From positions 496,001 through 560,000 of the forward strand of contig JAACJO010000016.1 of NCBI GenBank assembly GCA_013368445.1: a stretch of 64,000 bases of DNA. The letters are read 5' to 3'. Positions 32,177 to 44,164 of the stretch are shown in pieces; within the stretch, counting starts at the first letter, position 1; each line of letters begins with the position of its first letter. The stretch is from Leucocoprinus leucothites (lineage: Eukaryota; Basidiomycota; Agaricomycetes; Agaricales; Agaricaceae). Both the position numbers and the translations under genes were made by a program. The notes beneath the pieces are model-generated. The model was not told where the DNA came from and did no database searches. It was given only the letters and a program-made list of their open reading frames with translations.

Positions 32177-35100
32177 AAAAATCGTAGGCGACATGGCGGT
32201 TTATTATCTTATCGAATGTGTTCAGCCGATAGAAGTCACTGGAAATTCGTGTATTTTTGTAAGAGACGAATATAACATTTGTTGAAGTAGTAATAGTGGT
32301 ATGCCTGGACGATTCGAACGTTTCAGCCAGCTCTGAGCTGCGAACAGCCTATATCTACTCACTAGTACCTTCAAAACAATCCCATGCAATCCTTATCAAC
32401 TTGGGGGCCTTCTCGGTGCTCTTTTTCCGTTAAAGCGATCCTCCTAGAGTTTCCCGGTAAATTGTCGAAGCTGCAAGGCTTGGAAACTTGCAATCACTCC
32501 TACACGTCGGTAGTTCTGTTAAACATGATAAGGCGTCCTCTGATAAATTGGTAGTTCGTGGTACGAAGGCGACGAATAGAGTGGCGTGAGATGAGGAAAC
32601 CGAGGCGTGGTGCTATATGCCGCGGTGCTCGAAATGTTAGTATTTCTACTTCTGAAGTAGACAGACTTTACGCGTATGCAAGGTCGAGCGTATGCAAGGT
32701 CGAGCATCATGCGGGTTGTTAAAAGTGAGAGTGCATTTATGGCGGTGGTTTGAGTTGTCGTACTTGTGGACTCGGAACTGCCAGCGAGCACCAGCATGCA
32801 CCAGGTGTTTTGGACTATTTTTGAGTTGGGCGATGGGTTTCGGCCTGATATCCGTGGTCTACTGGCGTCGCTCAACCCTCAGGTTCACGGCAGGTTTTTC
32901 AGTGAACGAGGTTTCGAGGATTTGGTGAATCTTCTTTGCGTGATGGACCACCGACGATGTCCAGTACGTCCAGTGACATAGCGTTGGGGGCTAGATAGCC
33001 AGGATTCCAGGAAGGAGGATATGAAAATTTGGATAGAGAATGATATGTAAATTGAAAGACTGAAATATAATATGGAAGGGGGAGGAAACAAGGAGGAAAT
33101 CAGGTGTTGGCCCCAGAGCCCATTTCGGCACAAACCGACTCCACGTTCTTCTGTCTTCTACAACAACGATTTTGTCTTGTGTCCCCGCCCACCACAAGTC
33201 TCTCATGAAACTCGCTCGTTGTTCTCGACGGGCGTATGCATGGAAATACGGGGACAAGTGAGGATTCTGTAACGGGAGAATCCAACAAAAATTCTCTTCA
33301 AACACTGCTATCCTGCCACTCCGTCAATCTACAACCTCGCGGCCATTTCAATCCGATAGATAACCCCTGGGGAGTCAGGGCGATGTTGAACGAGAAAGCA
33401 GTGACTGAGTTGGCAGAGGTTGGGCCCGAAAACGGTACCGTAAACCTGTTCCCCTCTGCCATCTTCTGATTCTTCAACAGTTCACAGGTTCACAAGTATC
33501 ATCTGGTTCCTTCAGCTCTTCTTTTTTTCTGCAGACTCTGCCGTCAAATACCAATACCAATGGCAATCTTCTCAAGTTTTCATCCGAGTATTGGCAACCT
33601 AGCCTTGTAACCAAACACGCGAAGTCTAGGTTTGGGCTTCGTTACCACAAGCTGGTTTTGGAGCCTCAAAGTCCTTGTTGGTCGCATGCAACGTACTAGT
33701 GTTGCTCTCTCCGCGTCGCGCCCAGCCAAGGCCGCTGTTTCGTGTAATCTCCTTTGGCTTTCCTCTCGTCGACTCGAAGTCAAAACATTTTGATGGTTGA
33801 GACCTCTAAGTAACGCTTTTTGGTGATCAATATTGCTCTTGTAAAGGACCCTCTCTGTTCTGTCCATATTCGATCTCGGAGCGCCGGTGGTATCTCGGGC
33901 TGTAGGCTTGGTTTGGCTGTGGTAAAGCGCCTACCCTCCGTCTTGCGACCTTGGCCCCTGCGGGATGCGTAGCGCTTTGAGCCATGATAAGTCATGTTTC
34001 ATGGTGATCAGGAAGGAATTCCAGGCGTTTACTCGCTGATTTCGAGTTCATGGCTCCCATTCTTCACACAGCTGGTCGATCAGGGGTCACATTTGATGCG
34101 GCAACAGAACGGCATGACTCCACTCAGATGGGCGCTTCCAAGGGCTTCAAACAAAGAAATGCAGGAGGTTCCTTGAGGGGTTGTTGGCAGCATGCGTCGC
34201 CAGTCCTCATCAGCCTTAGCGAATTATCCCCAGATAGAACATAGAAAACACCAAGCGCTGGTGAACAAAGAAATTTAGCCTTCCTTTGTGACCTCGGGTG
34301 CTTGTTTCTCCGGGACTCAAACCTCGACGACACTCTCCCAGAGACAGAATTTGTGCTCACCACCTTTCGCCATCACCTTTTCCACGACCGTAAATTCGAG
34401 GCTGCACCTCGCAGCAAGAACGCCGAGTGGGATTTCAGGTAGAAGGAGAATCCTTGCTTCGCGAGCTACTCTTTTTGAGGCGAATGACCTTGTACCATGG
34501 TCACTCCTGATACTCGAACGAGGGGAAGTTGGAGGTATTGTTTCTAGAGTGTGGTGCTTTCGAGGTGACGACGGTCGATGTCCGGCATCCGTCGTCCTTT
34601 GAGGTGGATGCTATGACGCCGCAGTGTTGACGAAGAGGAAGAGGAACCTAGGAGCCTGATGTGAAGGGAGTCCAGGGAGACGACCACTGCTTTTCGCTGG
34701 TACGAGACGTTCGGTCAACGGATGCAGCGTCGAGCGTAATGAGATGGAGGAGGGAAAACATATGAGAGCTTAAAGGACATGCCAGTTGATTTCGCACCAC
34801 TGGCCTATTTGGATCACAAAGAAAACATGCCGAAAACATTCCTGGCGAGCGTCTGGCTTGTTTGACAGAGTTAATAAAGACTCGTTTTCTGCCTTTGTTT
34901 CCACCTCCTGCCCTTCTCGCATTTCCTTCATCGTCACTCGACCTTGGGCTCATACGCCGCGCAGAAAAACAATCCCTCGACTGTCATTTGACATTTGGCA
35001 CTGGTCAAGTTCCCCTTACGCACATCACATTACACTCTCAGACAGTCCTTCGTAATCAGGACAGGATACCTGTGGAGCTTCAGGTCAACGACGACGACAT

Positions 35101-35571
35101 GGCATGAATTTCGCCTCCCCAAGCACTGTAACACGAGGCCTATTGCAATTCGGGGGCTTGACCCATCACGGATCAAAGGATCAATCCGACGCTATGTTGA
35201 AGAAATATGGGGAGAGAACGGGCGACGCATAATAACGGCACTGTTCACGACATCGGCTGACGACGGACACTGTTATCTATTGCGGGAGGTCGGTCTGGTA
35301 TATTGAGGGCCATGATGGATTGAACGTATCGGCGGAGCTTTCCTCGTAGACCAATAGACCAACCACGAAACAAACTCCGCACACCTGTGTCATATTTTAG
35401 TCTGCCCCATATTATTTAGCTCCTTAACCACCTCCACCCCTCACTACCGAAAGCCATCCCCAAACTCCAGTCACTCGTTTTGTTACCTTTTCCCCTCCTC
35501 CACCTCTCTTGCCTTTTCTTTGTCTTCTTTTTTTTTTTAATTCCCTCGCTCGTTGGGCTGCATTTTGTCTG
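32177..35571. other. long gene-poor stretch
   Basis: About 3.4 kb without a supported gene. A plus-strand frame at 32766-32981 has protein-like composition (VFWTIFELGDGFRPDIRGLL) but no recognised family and no joining exons. A 16-bp perfect tandem duplication lies at 32672-32703. Frames between 33072 and 35306 overlap on several strands with no splice support. 35470-35540 is a CT-rich promoter tract for the next gene. Confidence 0.4.
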
Positions 35572-36203
35572 ATGCCTCAACCCAGTCAATTCGACGATAA
35601 CAAGGAACTTCGTACGCCTGGAATCGATCCTCCCGAGGAGAACACGACCTTCTCAGCTCAACGATACGATCCTCTCCGTCGCTCTCGTCCTTTTGATTTC
35701 TCTGTCATCGGCAGCGTGCCTCCTCCAACGCCTCAAATTGTAGATACAAGCCCGCGTGTTGGAATTTTTCAAACGTCAACCTCCGTTTTCCGCTCGGTCC
35801 CCTCCACGGTAGTAAGCAATATTTCCGCATTTTATTCTTATTACATCGACGCATTATCCTTTCTCCTAGTTTGGACAAGGATTTGCGCGCCGCCACAGAG
35901 TGGGTCCCGCCCTTGGTAGGCGTCAGCCTGACCTCACCCACCAGGTATGCGCTTGCTTTTTTAAAACCATTTCTCTCCTTGGTTGACGGCGACAGCGATT
36001 GCCTTATGTACAGATTCATACCCCCGGCCAACGTCCGATCTTGCATGTCAAGAAAACCAAGAAAAAGGCTGCGGCTGGGTTGACAGCGATGTATGGCTGG
36101 GGAAAGAAGGCCCTGCGTGGTTCCTCCCAGGTGAGCTCATCGCCAGTGTATACAGTGCCGTCGGTGATGACTGATCAACTATGGTGGGCAGGACTTCATG
36201 TAG
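35572..36203 (+). CDS. Small basic protein of unknown function
   Basis: Four exons: 35572-35808, 35870-35944, 36014-36130, 36192-36203 (441 nt, 146 aa). A long CT tract ending in T10 precedes the start codon, as in many highly expressed basidiomycete genes. The first 80 residues are polar and proline-rich (PGIDPPEENTTFSAQRYDPL). The middle is arginine-rich (FGQGFARRHRVGPALGRRQ). The C-terminal part has a lysine cluster (HVKKTKKKAAAGLTAMYGWG), a possible nuclear localisation signal. No domain is recognised. The last exon codes only Asp-Phe-Met and stop, so the C-terminus could instead continue past 36130. Confidence 0.55.
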
Positions 36204-36802
36204 AAGGCATCTATGTAGCTTTATGGCCGTGCTTTGCACGACGCCACACAACGTCTGCTGAAGCGCTTAATGCCCCGCTCCTCTTTCATCAAGGCTCAAA
36301 ATCGTTTGCTTTTTGGTGCTCGATCTTACTCAAAATCTAGAACTATGGATATTGATGCTCTGGTCTTGCATTGCGAGAAGCTGAAAATGTCAAGCTTGTT
36401 CAACGCACTTTTTTTGGCTTCTCTATGCACAGCGTCTCGTCTTCGTCTGATATGCTTAGTAATACTGCTACTGCTTAGCCCTTTCTGTCTTTGCCCGAAT
36501 ATATCTACGTTGATCCGATGAGTTGGATGTTGCAGCCCTGTGGACATTTCGACTATAGCATCTCATAACCTGAGTCCTTGTCAAACAGATGCTACTCCTG
36601 TTAGTGCATATGAGCAGCACGCTCTATTATTCCAGAGCTCTCCCTTCTTCCGCGTTCACCGCCATTCAGACATTCATTATTTAATTGCACTGATGGTCAT
36701 CAATAATCAGATTCAGAAGTTAAACCGTGATGTTGTGATATTTTATACTCCGTTTGCATTATAATAAACTCTAAATATGAGGAAATCAAATTCGACACCT
36801 GC
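36204..36802. other. intergenic between convergent genes
   Basis: Contains the 3' UTRs of the small basic protein gene and of the NTH1 paralogue. Plus-strand frames at 36234-36764 have no support. 'TTATAATAAACTC' near 36760 is AT-rich and could hold polyadenylation signals. Confidence 0.4.
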
Positions 36803-38151
36803 TTACTCTTGCTTTTCATACTCGACACTGACTTCAGCTGCTGAAGTGGCCACACGTTTCCGATTATTTCTCTTGTCTCCTCTTTGAGCGCTTGGACAGA
36901 GCCCTTTCACTGAGAGTTCACACATGTCGCAATGGGGATTGGAAGGCGTACAAATGGCCTTGCGGCAGATGTCAGCAACCAATACACCAAGTACTGAAAG
37001 GTAATGAAATTATCTCACCTGGCCAAACCCAACCAACATTAGGTTCACCTCTCTGTGAAGCTCGGACGGGAGCCATGACTGGAGGCTCATTCTGCCAGAA
37101 TATCAATACGGAGGCACACAAAGACGGCCGAGGAATACTGTACCTCGTCTCTTCCGCATTCTTCGTCGGTTTTCTGTGCCAGCCCAATCGATTGGTCAAA
37201 CGATGGATGTGAGAATCGATGCCTATCCCTTGGTTTCTGGAGGAGATGGGTCAACGTGAATATCATTGAATAGAGGGAGGGGAGGTGCAATACATATCCC
37301 ATGCTACGTGAAGCGCCAGGATTGCCATCTTCGGGCCTACACCCGGCAAGGAGCACAACTCGCCAAGAGTCTTAGGGACATCGGACTCGAAATCATCCCG
37401 TAGCCGGTAAGCGACTCGCTTGATATACCTGTGTATGCGTAGATTATTGGACCTGCTATTCTCTGGGGGTCGGGAAGAACTGACCCAGATTTCCGTCTCC
37501 AAAATCCAACCTTGTTGATTGATTCCGAAATGACTGACTCATCGGCTGCAATAACCGCGTCGACAGAAAGGGTTCCTCCAACAGCATTCTTGAGTTTTGT
37601 CACCGCGGTATCTGTGACTTCATCTTTGGTTTGCGATGAAAGCATTAGATATACGAGCGTTGTGAATCGACTATTCTTTGACAAATGAGCTGTGGATCTA
37701 ACCCAGGAGGCTAAAATTGACTCACTTTGGGGTCGCGTTCTTTGCGCTTGGACTGTTCGCACCCAAATTTATCTGCTGCTGTGGTGATCCGTGACCTCAT
37801 ATCCTTGATGGTATCATAGACTTCCTTCCAATTATCCGGCGCAGACTGGGAAGAACTTGAGGTTGGGATACTAGCCAATACACTTTTTGACTCCTTAGCT
37901 GGCTTCACTGTCGTGCCTCTGCTTTGGGCTATAGGAGCAGAGGAGGTGCATTCGAGGCGTTCGCAGGGTGCGCCGGCGGGGATCGAGTTGGTATCCTCTT
38001 TGTGATACCTTTTGTGGCGTTTCCTGGACCCGGAGGAATCATCGTCGATATCGTCCTCTTGAGACTCTGCAGGGACGATACGCGCGCCTTTTCGCGATTT
38101 GAGGGCGTATTTACGCGTGATTCTTCGCGTAGTTTGAGGATTAGTGGCCAT
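36803..38151 (-). CDS. NTH1: Endonuclease III DNA glycosylase/AP lyase, copy 2
   Basis: Six exons: 38151-37726, 37675-37485, 37428-37294, 37236-37144, 37091-37019, 36958-36803 (1074 nt, 357 aa). Exons 1-5 have exactly the same lengths as in copy 1 (426, 191, 135, 93, 73 nt), so the two genes are duplicates with preserved intron positions. The core [20 protein letters not shown], catalytic Hh[10 protein letters not shown], catalytic Asp in GIGIDSHIHRLTNRLGW, and Fe-S loop CTPSNPHCDMC with the final Cys in KGLC are all present. The N-terminal tail is basic (RRITRKYALKSRKG, SRKRHKR). The C-terminal tail is shorter than in copy 1. No disruption is seen, so both enzymes are potentially active. Confidence 0.92.
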
Positions 38152-38334
38152 TGTTGCAGTAAACTTCAAGTCATAGCTGTAAGCTTCTCGTAAAACCGAA
38201 TTGGCAGCGACAATGAATTAAGCGCTATCATCACGTGTTGTGGCATATTAGAACCACCGAAACCAAGAAAGTGGCATTTGGCTCCAACGTTTAAGTAGTA
38301 CAGAAATTAGACGAAATCCAGCCTTGCTATATCA

Positions 38335-40521
38335 CTAAGTGGAGCTTCGCTTCCTGAACCTGAGTTTTGCTTTTGCATCAGGGAGTAAGTGACTCTCAAA
38401 CACCAAATCTGAGGGTCTTTCCATTGACCCGCCTTCGAGCTGAACATCGTAATTCATTATGCAGTAGGCGAATATGGCCTTTATTTCGTTGACTGCAAAG
38501 AAACGGCGAGGGCTGGGATATTGTGATGTCAAATTCTAGGCGATGAACCAGATGGGGAATACCTACCAGGCATGGCGACCATGTCCGAAGACGACAGTGT
38601 CCAGAGTAAGTGCAACCATTTGGTGCTTGATACTGTCTAGTTCTCCGTCTCCGTCGCGAAGCTCTGAGAACCTGAATCCTTTAAATGTATCTGGCTCAGG
38701 GAAGGACGACTAAACGGGTGTTAATCAAGGCCAGGTTCTCAACTCCAGAGGTTAGGGAAATAAACCTCTTCCCGATGCATAGGATGACTGGCGATGCCTA
38801 CGAAAGCATCCGCAGGAATATCGGTTCCATCCGAAAGTGTCCAATCTTTCTTGGCTTTACGATGCATTCGAACTGGCAAGTGTCAATAGAACCTGTCGCT
38901 TCAAAACCTCATCTCAGTCATTCGTGTGTATCAAAACTCACCATATCCAGTGCCATGCAATCTCTGCGACTCCTTCAAGAAACTATCAATCTTACGCATA
39001 TGTTGCATAGCAGCTTTTGTCCAACCATGGGCATTAATTACTTCCTCAGCTTCCTCGTGCATTTCGGCCAGATATTCAGGATGGGTTGCGAGGTCATACA
39101 AGGACTGTGTACATGACTATCAAGAATGTTAAGTACGGTCGCTTCAATTGTCAAGGATCTTTGATGTAAGTTAAGAGAACCACCCACCACGGTACTAGTG
39201 TGAATCGCAGCAAAGTTCACAGCAAGAATGCGAAGGACAATATCGTCGATTGTGCGTCGTGCTCTCGGTGCATTCTCCAATAACCAATCGATCAAGTCAT
39301 TCTGTGATCAGAATAAGAGGTGCATTTCTAATGCGCCGTAAATCAGGACTCAGCGTACGCGTTTCTCAGTCCTGCCACTACCATGTCGTTCCAGTTGGCT
39401 TATTCTTTCTTCAATAGTTGGTCCAAGGTAACCCGTAGCCTGCTTGATGCTTCGGCGGACAACAGTAAGACAATTCCCGATGATTCTAAGGAAAGAAAAA
39501 TCCATTGTCAGCCCAGCACTTGCTATATCTGATCAGGCCAGTTACGGTTTGAGGAAGTCAGGGAAAAGATTGATTATGACTACACTCGCAACTACTTGCG
39601 TAGCGAATTGTTCTTGAAGTGTCATGTAGCCTGGATCACGACCTAGTGAGGGGTGCCATGTTCAGGAGTTGAGTGTTGCAGGTGAGATATGTAGGCTTAC
39701 ATAAGGGTAATCCAACAAAATACCGGTTACTAGTTCGACACACAATATGCATCAAAGTTTCATACGCTGGAACCGTGATCCAGTCTGTATCTCTACCTAA
39801 GCATCAAGCTTCAGGGCCATGAAACAAGCAACATACCTTCGGAGGCAGGGACATGTGTCTTAAATGATTCCATAATTTCATCTTTGACCTCGTCAAACTT
39901 CAGGGCGAGGTTTCTCGTGACGGACGACTTGACCGTTGTGATCCGGTACGGGGTTTCATGAATATCTCCGAGGGTGTATTTGGCTTGAATGGTCTGCAGT
40001 GAGCAAGTTAACAAGGTGGCAAGCTGCAACTGTGAGGAAAAGGAGACAGACCACGCCTGCGGCGTCTTCGAAAGATAGAATGTCATCAGAAGCCTTTCGC
40101 AGCTCATTAAGATGCTTCTGGCCAGTGAGGATCACGATCCATTTGCTCATTTGAATACACCATTAGGGTACTAGAATAAACAGACATTGAGTCGAGATAA
40201 ATCTCATCCAAACTACGAAAATGTATGCGATCATATCCTTCTTGGATGAGTTGAGGTCCAGCACCCAGCCATTTGAAAGCTGTGAGATTTGACGAAAAAA
40301 CCCCGGAATATCCGATCGTGGGGATGGCGCTCAGCTATATATTATTAGAGAGCCTGGCTGCAGGTGAAAGGCTGATATGTACTCACGGGGGATCGCTTCG
40401 CCTCGATGTACTTGAAAGCTCCGTATGTCAAGACAAATATTCCAGCAAAGCGGACTCCAAGAAAAACCAAATCAAAACCCAGCGGGTGGGTGAGGTGGTC
40501 CAACGAGTAACGAACAGGCAT
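38335..40521 (-). pseudogene. Cytochrome P450, first tandem copy, decayed
   Basis: Start at 40521 and stop at 38335; exon order and sequence follow the neighbouring intact copy. Three lesions are visible. (1) The donor after exon 2 (GTACGT in copy 2) is ATACAT here, with the G-to-A change at 40226. (2) In exon 3 about 10 bp are missing near 40147-40156, giving a frameshift and an immediate TGA at 40147-40149. (3) The heme loop reads FGHGRHACPRRFF, with Arg in place of the near-invariant Gly of CxG. Much of the coding sequence is otherwise well preserved (HIVCRTSNRYFVGLPL, AVNEIKAIFAYC), so inactivation is recent. It may still be transcribed, but a working enzyme is unlikely. Confidence 0.85.
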
Positions 40522-40984
40522 CGAGATTCAGTGTTTGCACAAGTTGCCAACAGCTGCTAAGAACTGTGTTGAGGTCCGAATGAGGGGAAAGTACAGCAAT
40601 AGGGCAAATGGTTCTACTTATGGTGGAGAAAGAACGGGCCGCAATGACAGCATGAGATTATGCCGAGATTGTTACAGCTGAGCCGAAATCCCTTGAGAAG
40701 AGAAGGTTCCAAAATATATATAACTCCCAAAGTCTGTCAATCTTCCAACTGATAGAGTATTCTGAGCCCAATGGCAGGAGACCACAGAACCGCCAACATC
40801 ATGATCAGAGAGTAGTGAGCATCCGAAATAGCAGGGAGCTGATAATGGCCAACTCGGAGCAGTGGTACTGGAGTTACCGTGACTCAGTCACCTCGGGACT
40901 GTTGCAAGTTGATCCTTGCAGGTAAGCTGGGACAATCGAGATAGATGGCGAAGCTCAAGATGCAGACAAACAAACACAAATGCT

Positions 40985-41107
40985 CGGGGAATCATCATTG
41001 AAATCGTCCTCTTGGAAGTCTGCAAAGATGATGATATGCACGCTTTTTTGTATCCCGAGCCTGTCTTGACACGTGGTTCTTTGTTTATTCTGAGGATTGG
41101 TGGCCAT
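40985..41107 (-). pseudogene. NTH1 copy-2 exon 1 fragment
   Basis: About 120 bp matching the 5' end of exon 1 of the minus-strand NTH1 gene, including its start codon (CAT at 41105-41107, equivalent to 38149-38151) and upstream sequence. The rest of NTH1 is absent and the coding frame is degraded. It marks the breakpoint of the tandem duplication that created the second P450 copy. Confidence 0.75.
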
Positions 41108-41291
41108 TATTGCAGTAAATATCAAGTCATAGTTGTAAGTTTCTGGTAAACTGAGTTAACAGTGACAATGAATTAAGTGTTATCATCACGTGTTATAACG
41201 AAGGCTAAATCTTGTAGAATAATCGAAAGCAGGAAAGTGGCATTGGCTCCAACATATACTACACAAAATATACCCAAGCCTTGATCTATCA

Positions 41292-43503
41292 CTAGGTGGG
41301 GCTTCGCTTCCTGAACCTGAGCTTTGCTTTTATATTAGGGGACAGGCTACTCCCAAACACCAAATCTGGGGGTCTTTCCATTGACCCGCCTTCGAGCTGA
41401 ACATCGTAGTTCATTATGCAATAAGCAAATATGGCCTTTAATTCATTGACTGCAAAGAAACGGCCAGGGCTGGAGCACATTGACGTCAATTTCTAAACCA
41501 GGAACCAGAGGAGGAATACCTACCAGGCATGGCGACCATGTCCGAAGACGACAGTGTCCAGAGTAAGTGCAACCATTTGATGCTTAATGCTGTCTAGCCC
41601 TCCGTCTCCGTCGCGGAGCTCTGAGAACCTGAATCCTTTAAATGTATTTGGCTCGGGGAAGGACGACTAAACGGGTTTTAGTCAAGGTCAGGTGCTCAAT
41701 TCCTGAGAAGTTAGGAGAAACGAACCTCTTCCTGATGCATAGGATGGCTGGCGATGCCTACGAAAGCACCCGCAGGAATAACGGTTCCATTCGAAAGCGT
41801 CCAATCTTTCTTGGCTTTACGAAGCATTTGAACTGATGAATGACGATAGAAGTTGTTGCTTTAAAACCCCGTCTTGATCATTCATGTATGTTGAGACTCA
41901 CCATATCCCATGCTATGCAATCTCTGCGACTCCTTCAAGAAACTATCGATCTTACGCATATGTTGCATGGCAGATTTTGTCCAACCATAAGCACTAATTG
42001 CGTTCTCAGCTTCCTCGCGCATTTCAGCCAGATATTCAGGATGGGCTGCGAGGTCATACAGGGACTGCGTACATGACTATAGAAAATATCAAGTACGGTC
42101 GCTTCAATTATCAATGATCTTGATATAAGTTGAAAGATCCACCCACCCCGGTGCTAGTATGAATCGCTGCAAAGTTCACAGCAAGAATGCGAAGGACAAT
42201 ATCGGCGACTGTGCGTAGTTCTCTCGGTGCGTTCTCCAACAACCAATCGATCAAGTCGTTCTGTGACCAGAATCAGAGGTGCATCTCAAACGCGTAATAG
42301 ATCAAGAATTAACGTACAGGTTTCTCAGCCCAATCAATACCATGTTGTTCCACTTGGCTTATTCTCTCTTCAATCATTGGTCCAAGATAATCTGTGGCCC
42401 GCTTGATGCTTCGACGGACGACAGTGAGACAATTCCCGACGATTCTAAGGAAAGAAAAATACATTGTTAGCCCGGCACTTGCTGCATATGATCATGCCAA
42501 TTACGGTTTGAGGAAGTTTGGGAAAAGATTGATTATGGCCGCACTCTTAACTACCTGGATAGTAAATTGTTCTTGAAGTGACATGTAGCCTGGATCACGA
42601 CCTAGCGCGGTTCCGCGGGGGGGGGGGGGGTGTCAGGCTCAGGATCGGAGTGTTGTAGGTGAGAGATGTATGCTTACACAAGGGTAATCCAACGAAATAC
42701 CGGTTACTAGTTCGACACACAATATGCATCAGAGTTTCATACGCCGGAACTGTGATCCAGTCTGGATCCCTCCTTAGCATTGAGCTTCAGGACTACAAAA
42801 CGAGCAACATACCTTCGGAGGCGGGTATGTACGTCTTGAATGCTTCCATAATTTCGTCTTTGACCTCATCAAACTTCAGGGCGAGGTTTCTCGTGACGGA
42901 CGACTTGACTGTTGCGATTTGATACGGAGTTTCATGAACATCTCCCAGGGTATATTTGACTTGAAGGTTCTACAGAGCGCGGGTTAAGTAAGCAGTAAGC
43001 TGCAACCGTGAGGAAACGGAGACACACCTCATCTACGGCGCCTTCAAAGGACAGAATGTCATCAGAAGCTTTTCGGAGCTCGTCAAGATGCTTCTGGCCA
43101 GTGAGGATTACAATCCATTTGCTAATCGTTGCCACTTTGAACACGCCGTTAGGGTACTAGAATAAACAGACATTGACTCGAGATAAGTCTCATCCAAATT
43201 GCAAAAACGTACGCGATCATATCCTTCTTGGACAAGTTGAGGTCCAGCACGCAGCCATTTAAATGCTGTGAGATATGACGAAAGTACTCCGGAATGCCCA
43301 ATCGTGGGGATAGCGTTCAGCTGTGCGGTATCAGAGCTGATTATGAACGAAATACGGTATGTACTCACAGGAGATCGTTTCGCCTCGATATACCTGAAAG
43401 CCCCATACGTCAATACGAGTATTCCAGCGAACCGGGTTGCATGGGAAACCAGATCAAAACCCAGTAGGTGGCTGAGGTGCTCCAACGAGTAGCGAACAGA
43501 CAT
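41292..43503 (-). CDS. Cytochrome P450, second tandem copy
   Basis: About 12 exons, start 43503 (exon 1 43503-43369), stop 41292. A one-helix membrane anchor (ATRFAGILVLTYGAF) is followed by SPLNAIPTIGHSGVLSSYLT, the usual start of the globular part. Later landmarks are TVPAYETLMHIVCRTSNRYF (helix C region), IVLRILAVNFAAIHTST (I helix), KESQRL (ExxR), FKGFRFSELRDGDG and the intact heme loop FGHGRHACPGRFFAVNELK, with the Cys codon split by a phase-2 intron. This is a CYP512-like basidiomycete P450 by overall pattern; the subfamily is inferred. Substrate is unknown. One intron holds a long G run (about 42617-42630, plus strand). No lesion was found. Confidence 0.85.
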
Positions 43504-44164
43504 CGAGAACTGACACGAGTAGGTTCAGTGTACTCCCAAGTCGCCAATAGCCCTGGATAACCGTGTTGGGGTTAAAAGGAGGAGAAAGCACAGTCGCTGG
43601 GCAAACGGCTCTACTTGTGGAGAAAGGACGGGCCGCGATGACAACCTAATATTATGCCAGCATTGTTGTAGCAGACCCGGAATCCCTTGAGAAGGCAAGG
43701 CTTAGACAGGTATATGACATCCAAAATCTGTGAATCTCCCACCGATAGTGGCGTATTTTGAGCCTCACTCGGAGAGAACCGCAGAACCGCCGACATCATG
43801 ATCAGCGGGTAGTAAGTGGCCAAAAGAGCAGAAAACTGATGATGGCTAACAGGGAACAATGATATTGGAATCAGTGTGACCTCGTCTCGTGGCTGCTTCA
43901 AGTTGATCCTCGCTAGGTCAGCTAAAGGCAATCAAGGTACATGATGTTGGTAGATGGTGGAGCTAAGGACACGAACAAACAATGAAAAATACTCTAACCC
44001 ATATACTTAGAAACTTGTCAGTGGTCACTCGCGCCTAGCGTCAATCAACTAAGCTGTCGGGTGTTATTGGTGTACATATCTAAGTACATAAACTCAACAT
44101 AGCTGAAAGCCAGTATAATTCACAATTGAAAGACAAAGCCTACACTCTCCATCAATCCGGGGCT
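43504..44164. other. intergenic: P450 copy-2 promoter
   Basis: 43504-43970 is the upstream part of duplication unit 2 (similar to 40522-40980). 43970-44164 is the unduplicated spacer to the stop of P450 copy 3. No gene. Confidence 0.5.

Larger units (their letters stand above)
38030..43970. repeat. Tandem segmental duplication (two ~2.96 kb units)
   Basis: Unit 1 (about 38030-40980) and unit 2 (about 40985-43970) align along their length on the plus strand. Each has an NTH1 exon-1 start, a spacer containing AATTAAG.G.TATCATCACGTGTT, a P450 gene, and the P450 upstream region with the conserved CGGGCCGC.ATGACA block. Offsets between matching points are 2956-2957 bp at the NTH1 start and P450 stop, and 2982 bp at the P450 start. 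Many substitutions and small indels separate the copies, so the duplication is not brand-new. Confidence 0.85.

Noticed and set aside
42617..42630. Long G run in a P450 intron, and similar runs near 6951 and 16675, as functional G-quadruplex sites
   Set aside because: Single homopolymer runs do not make the usual four-tract pattern; they are more likely unstable microsatellites or assembly-sensitive sites.
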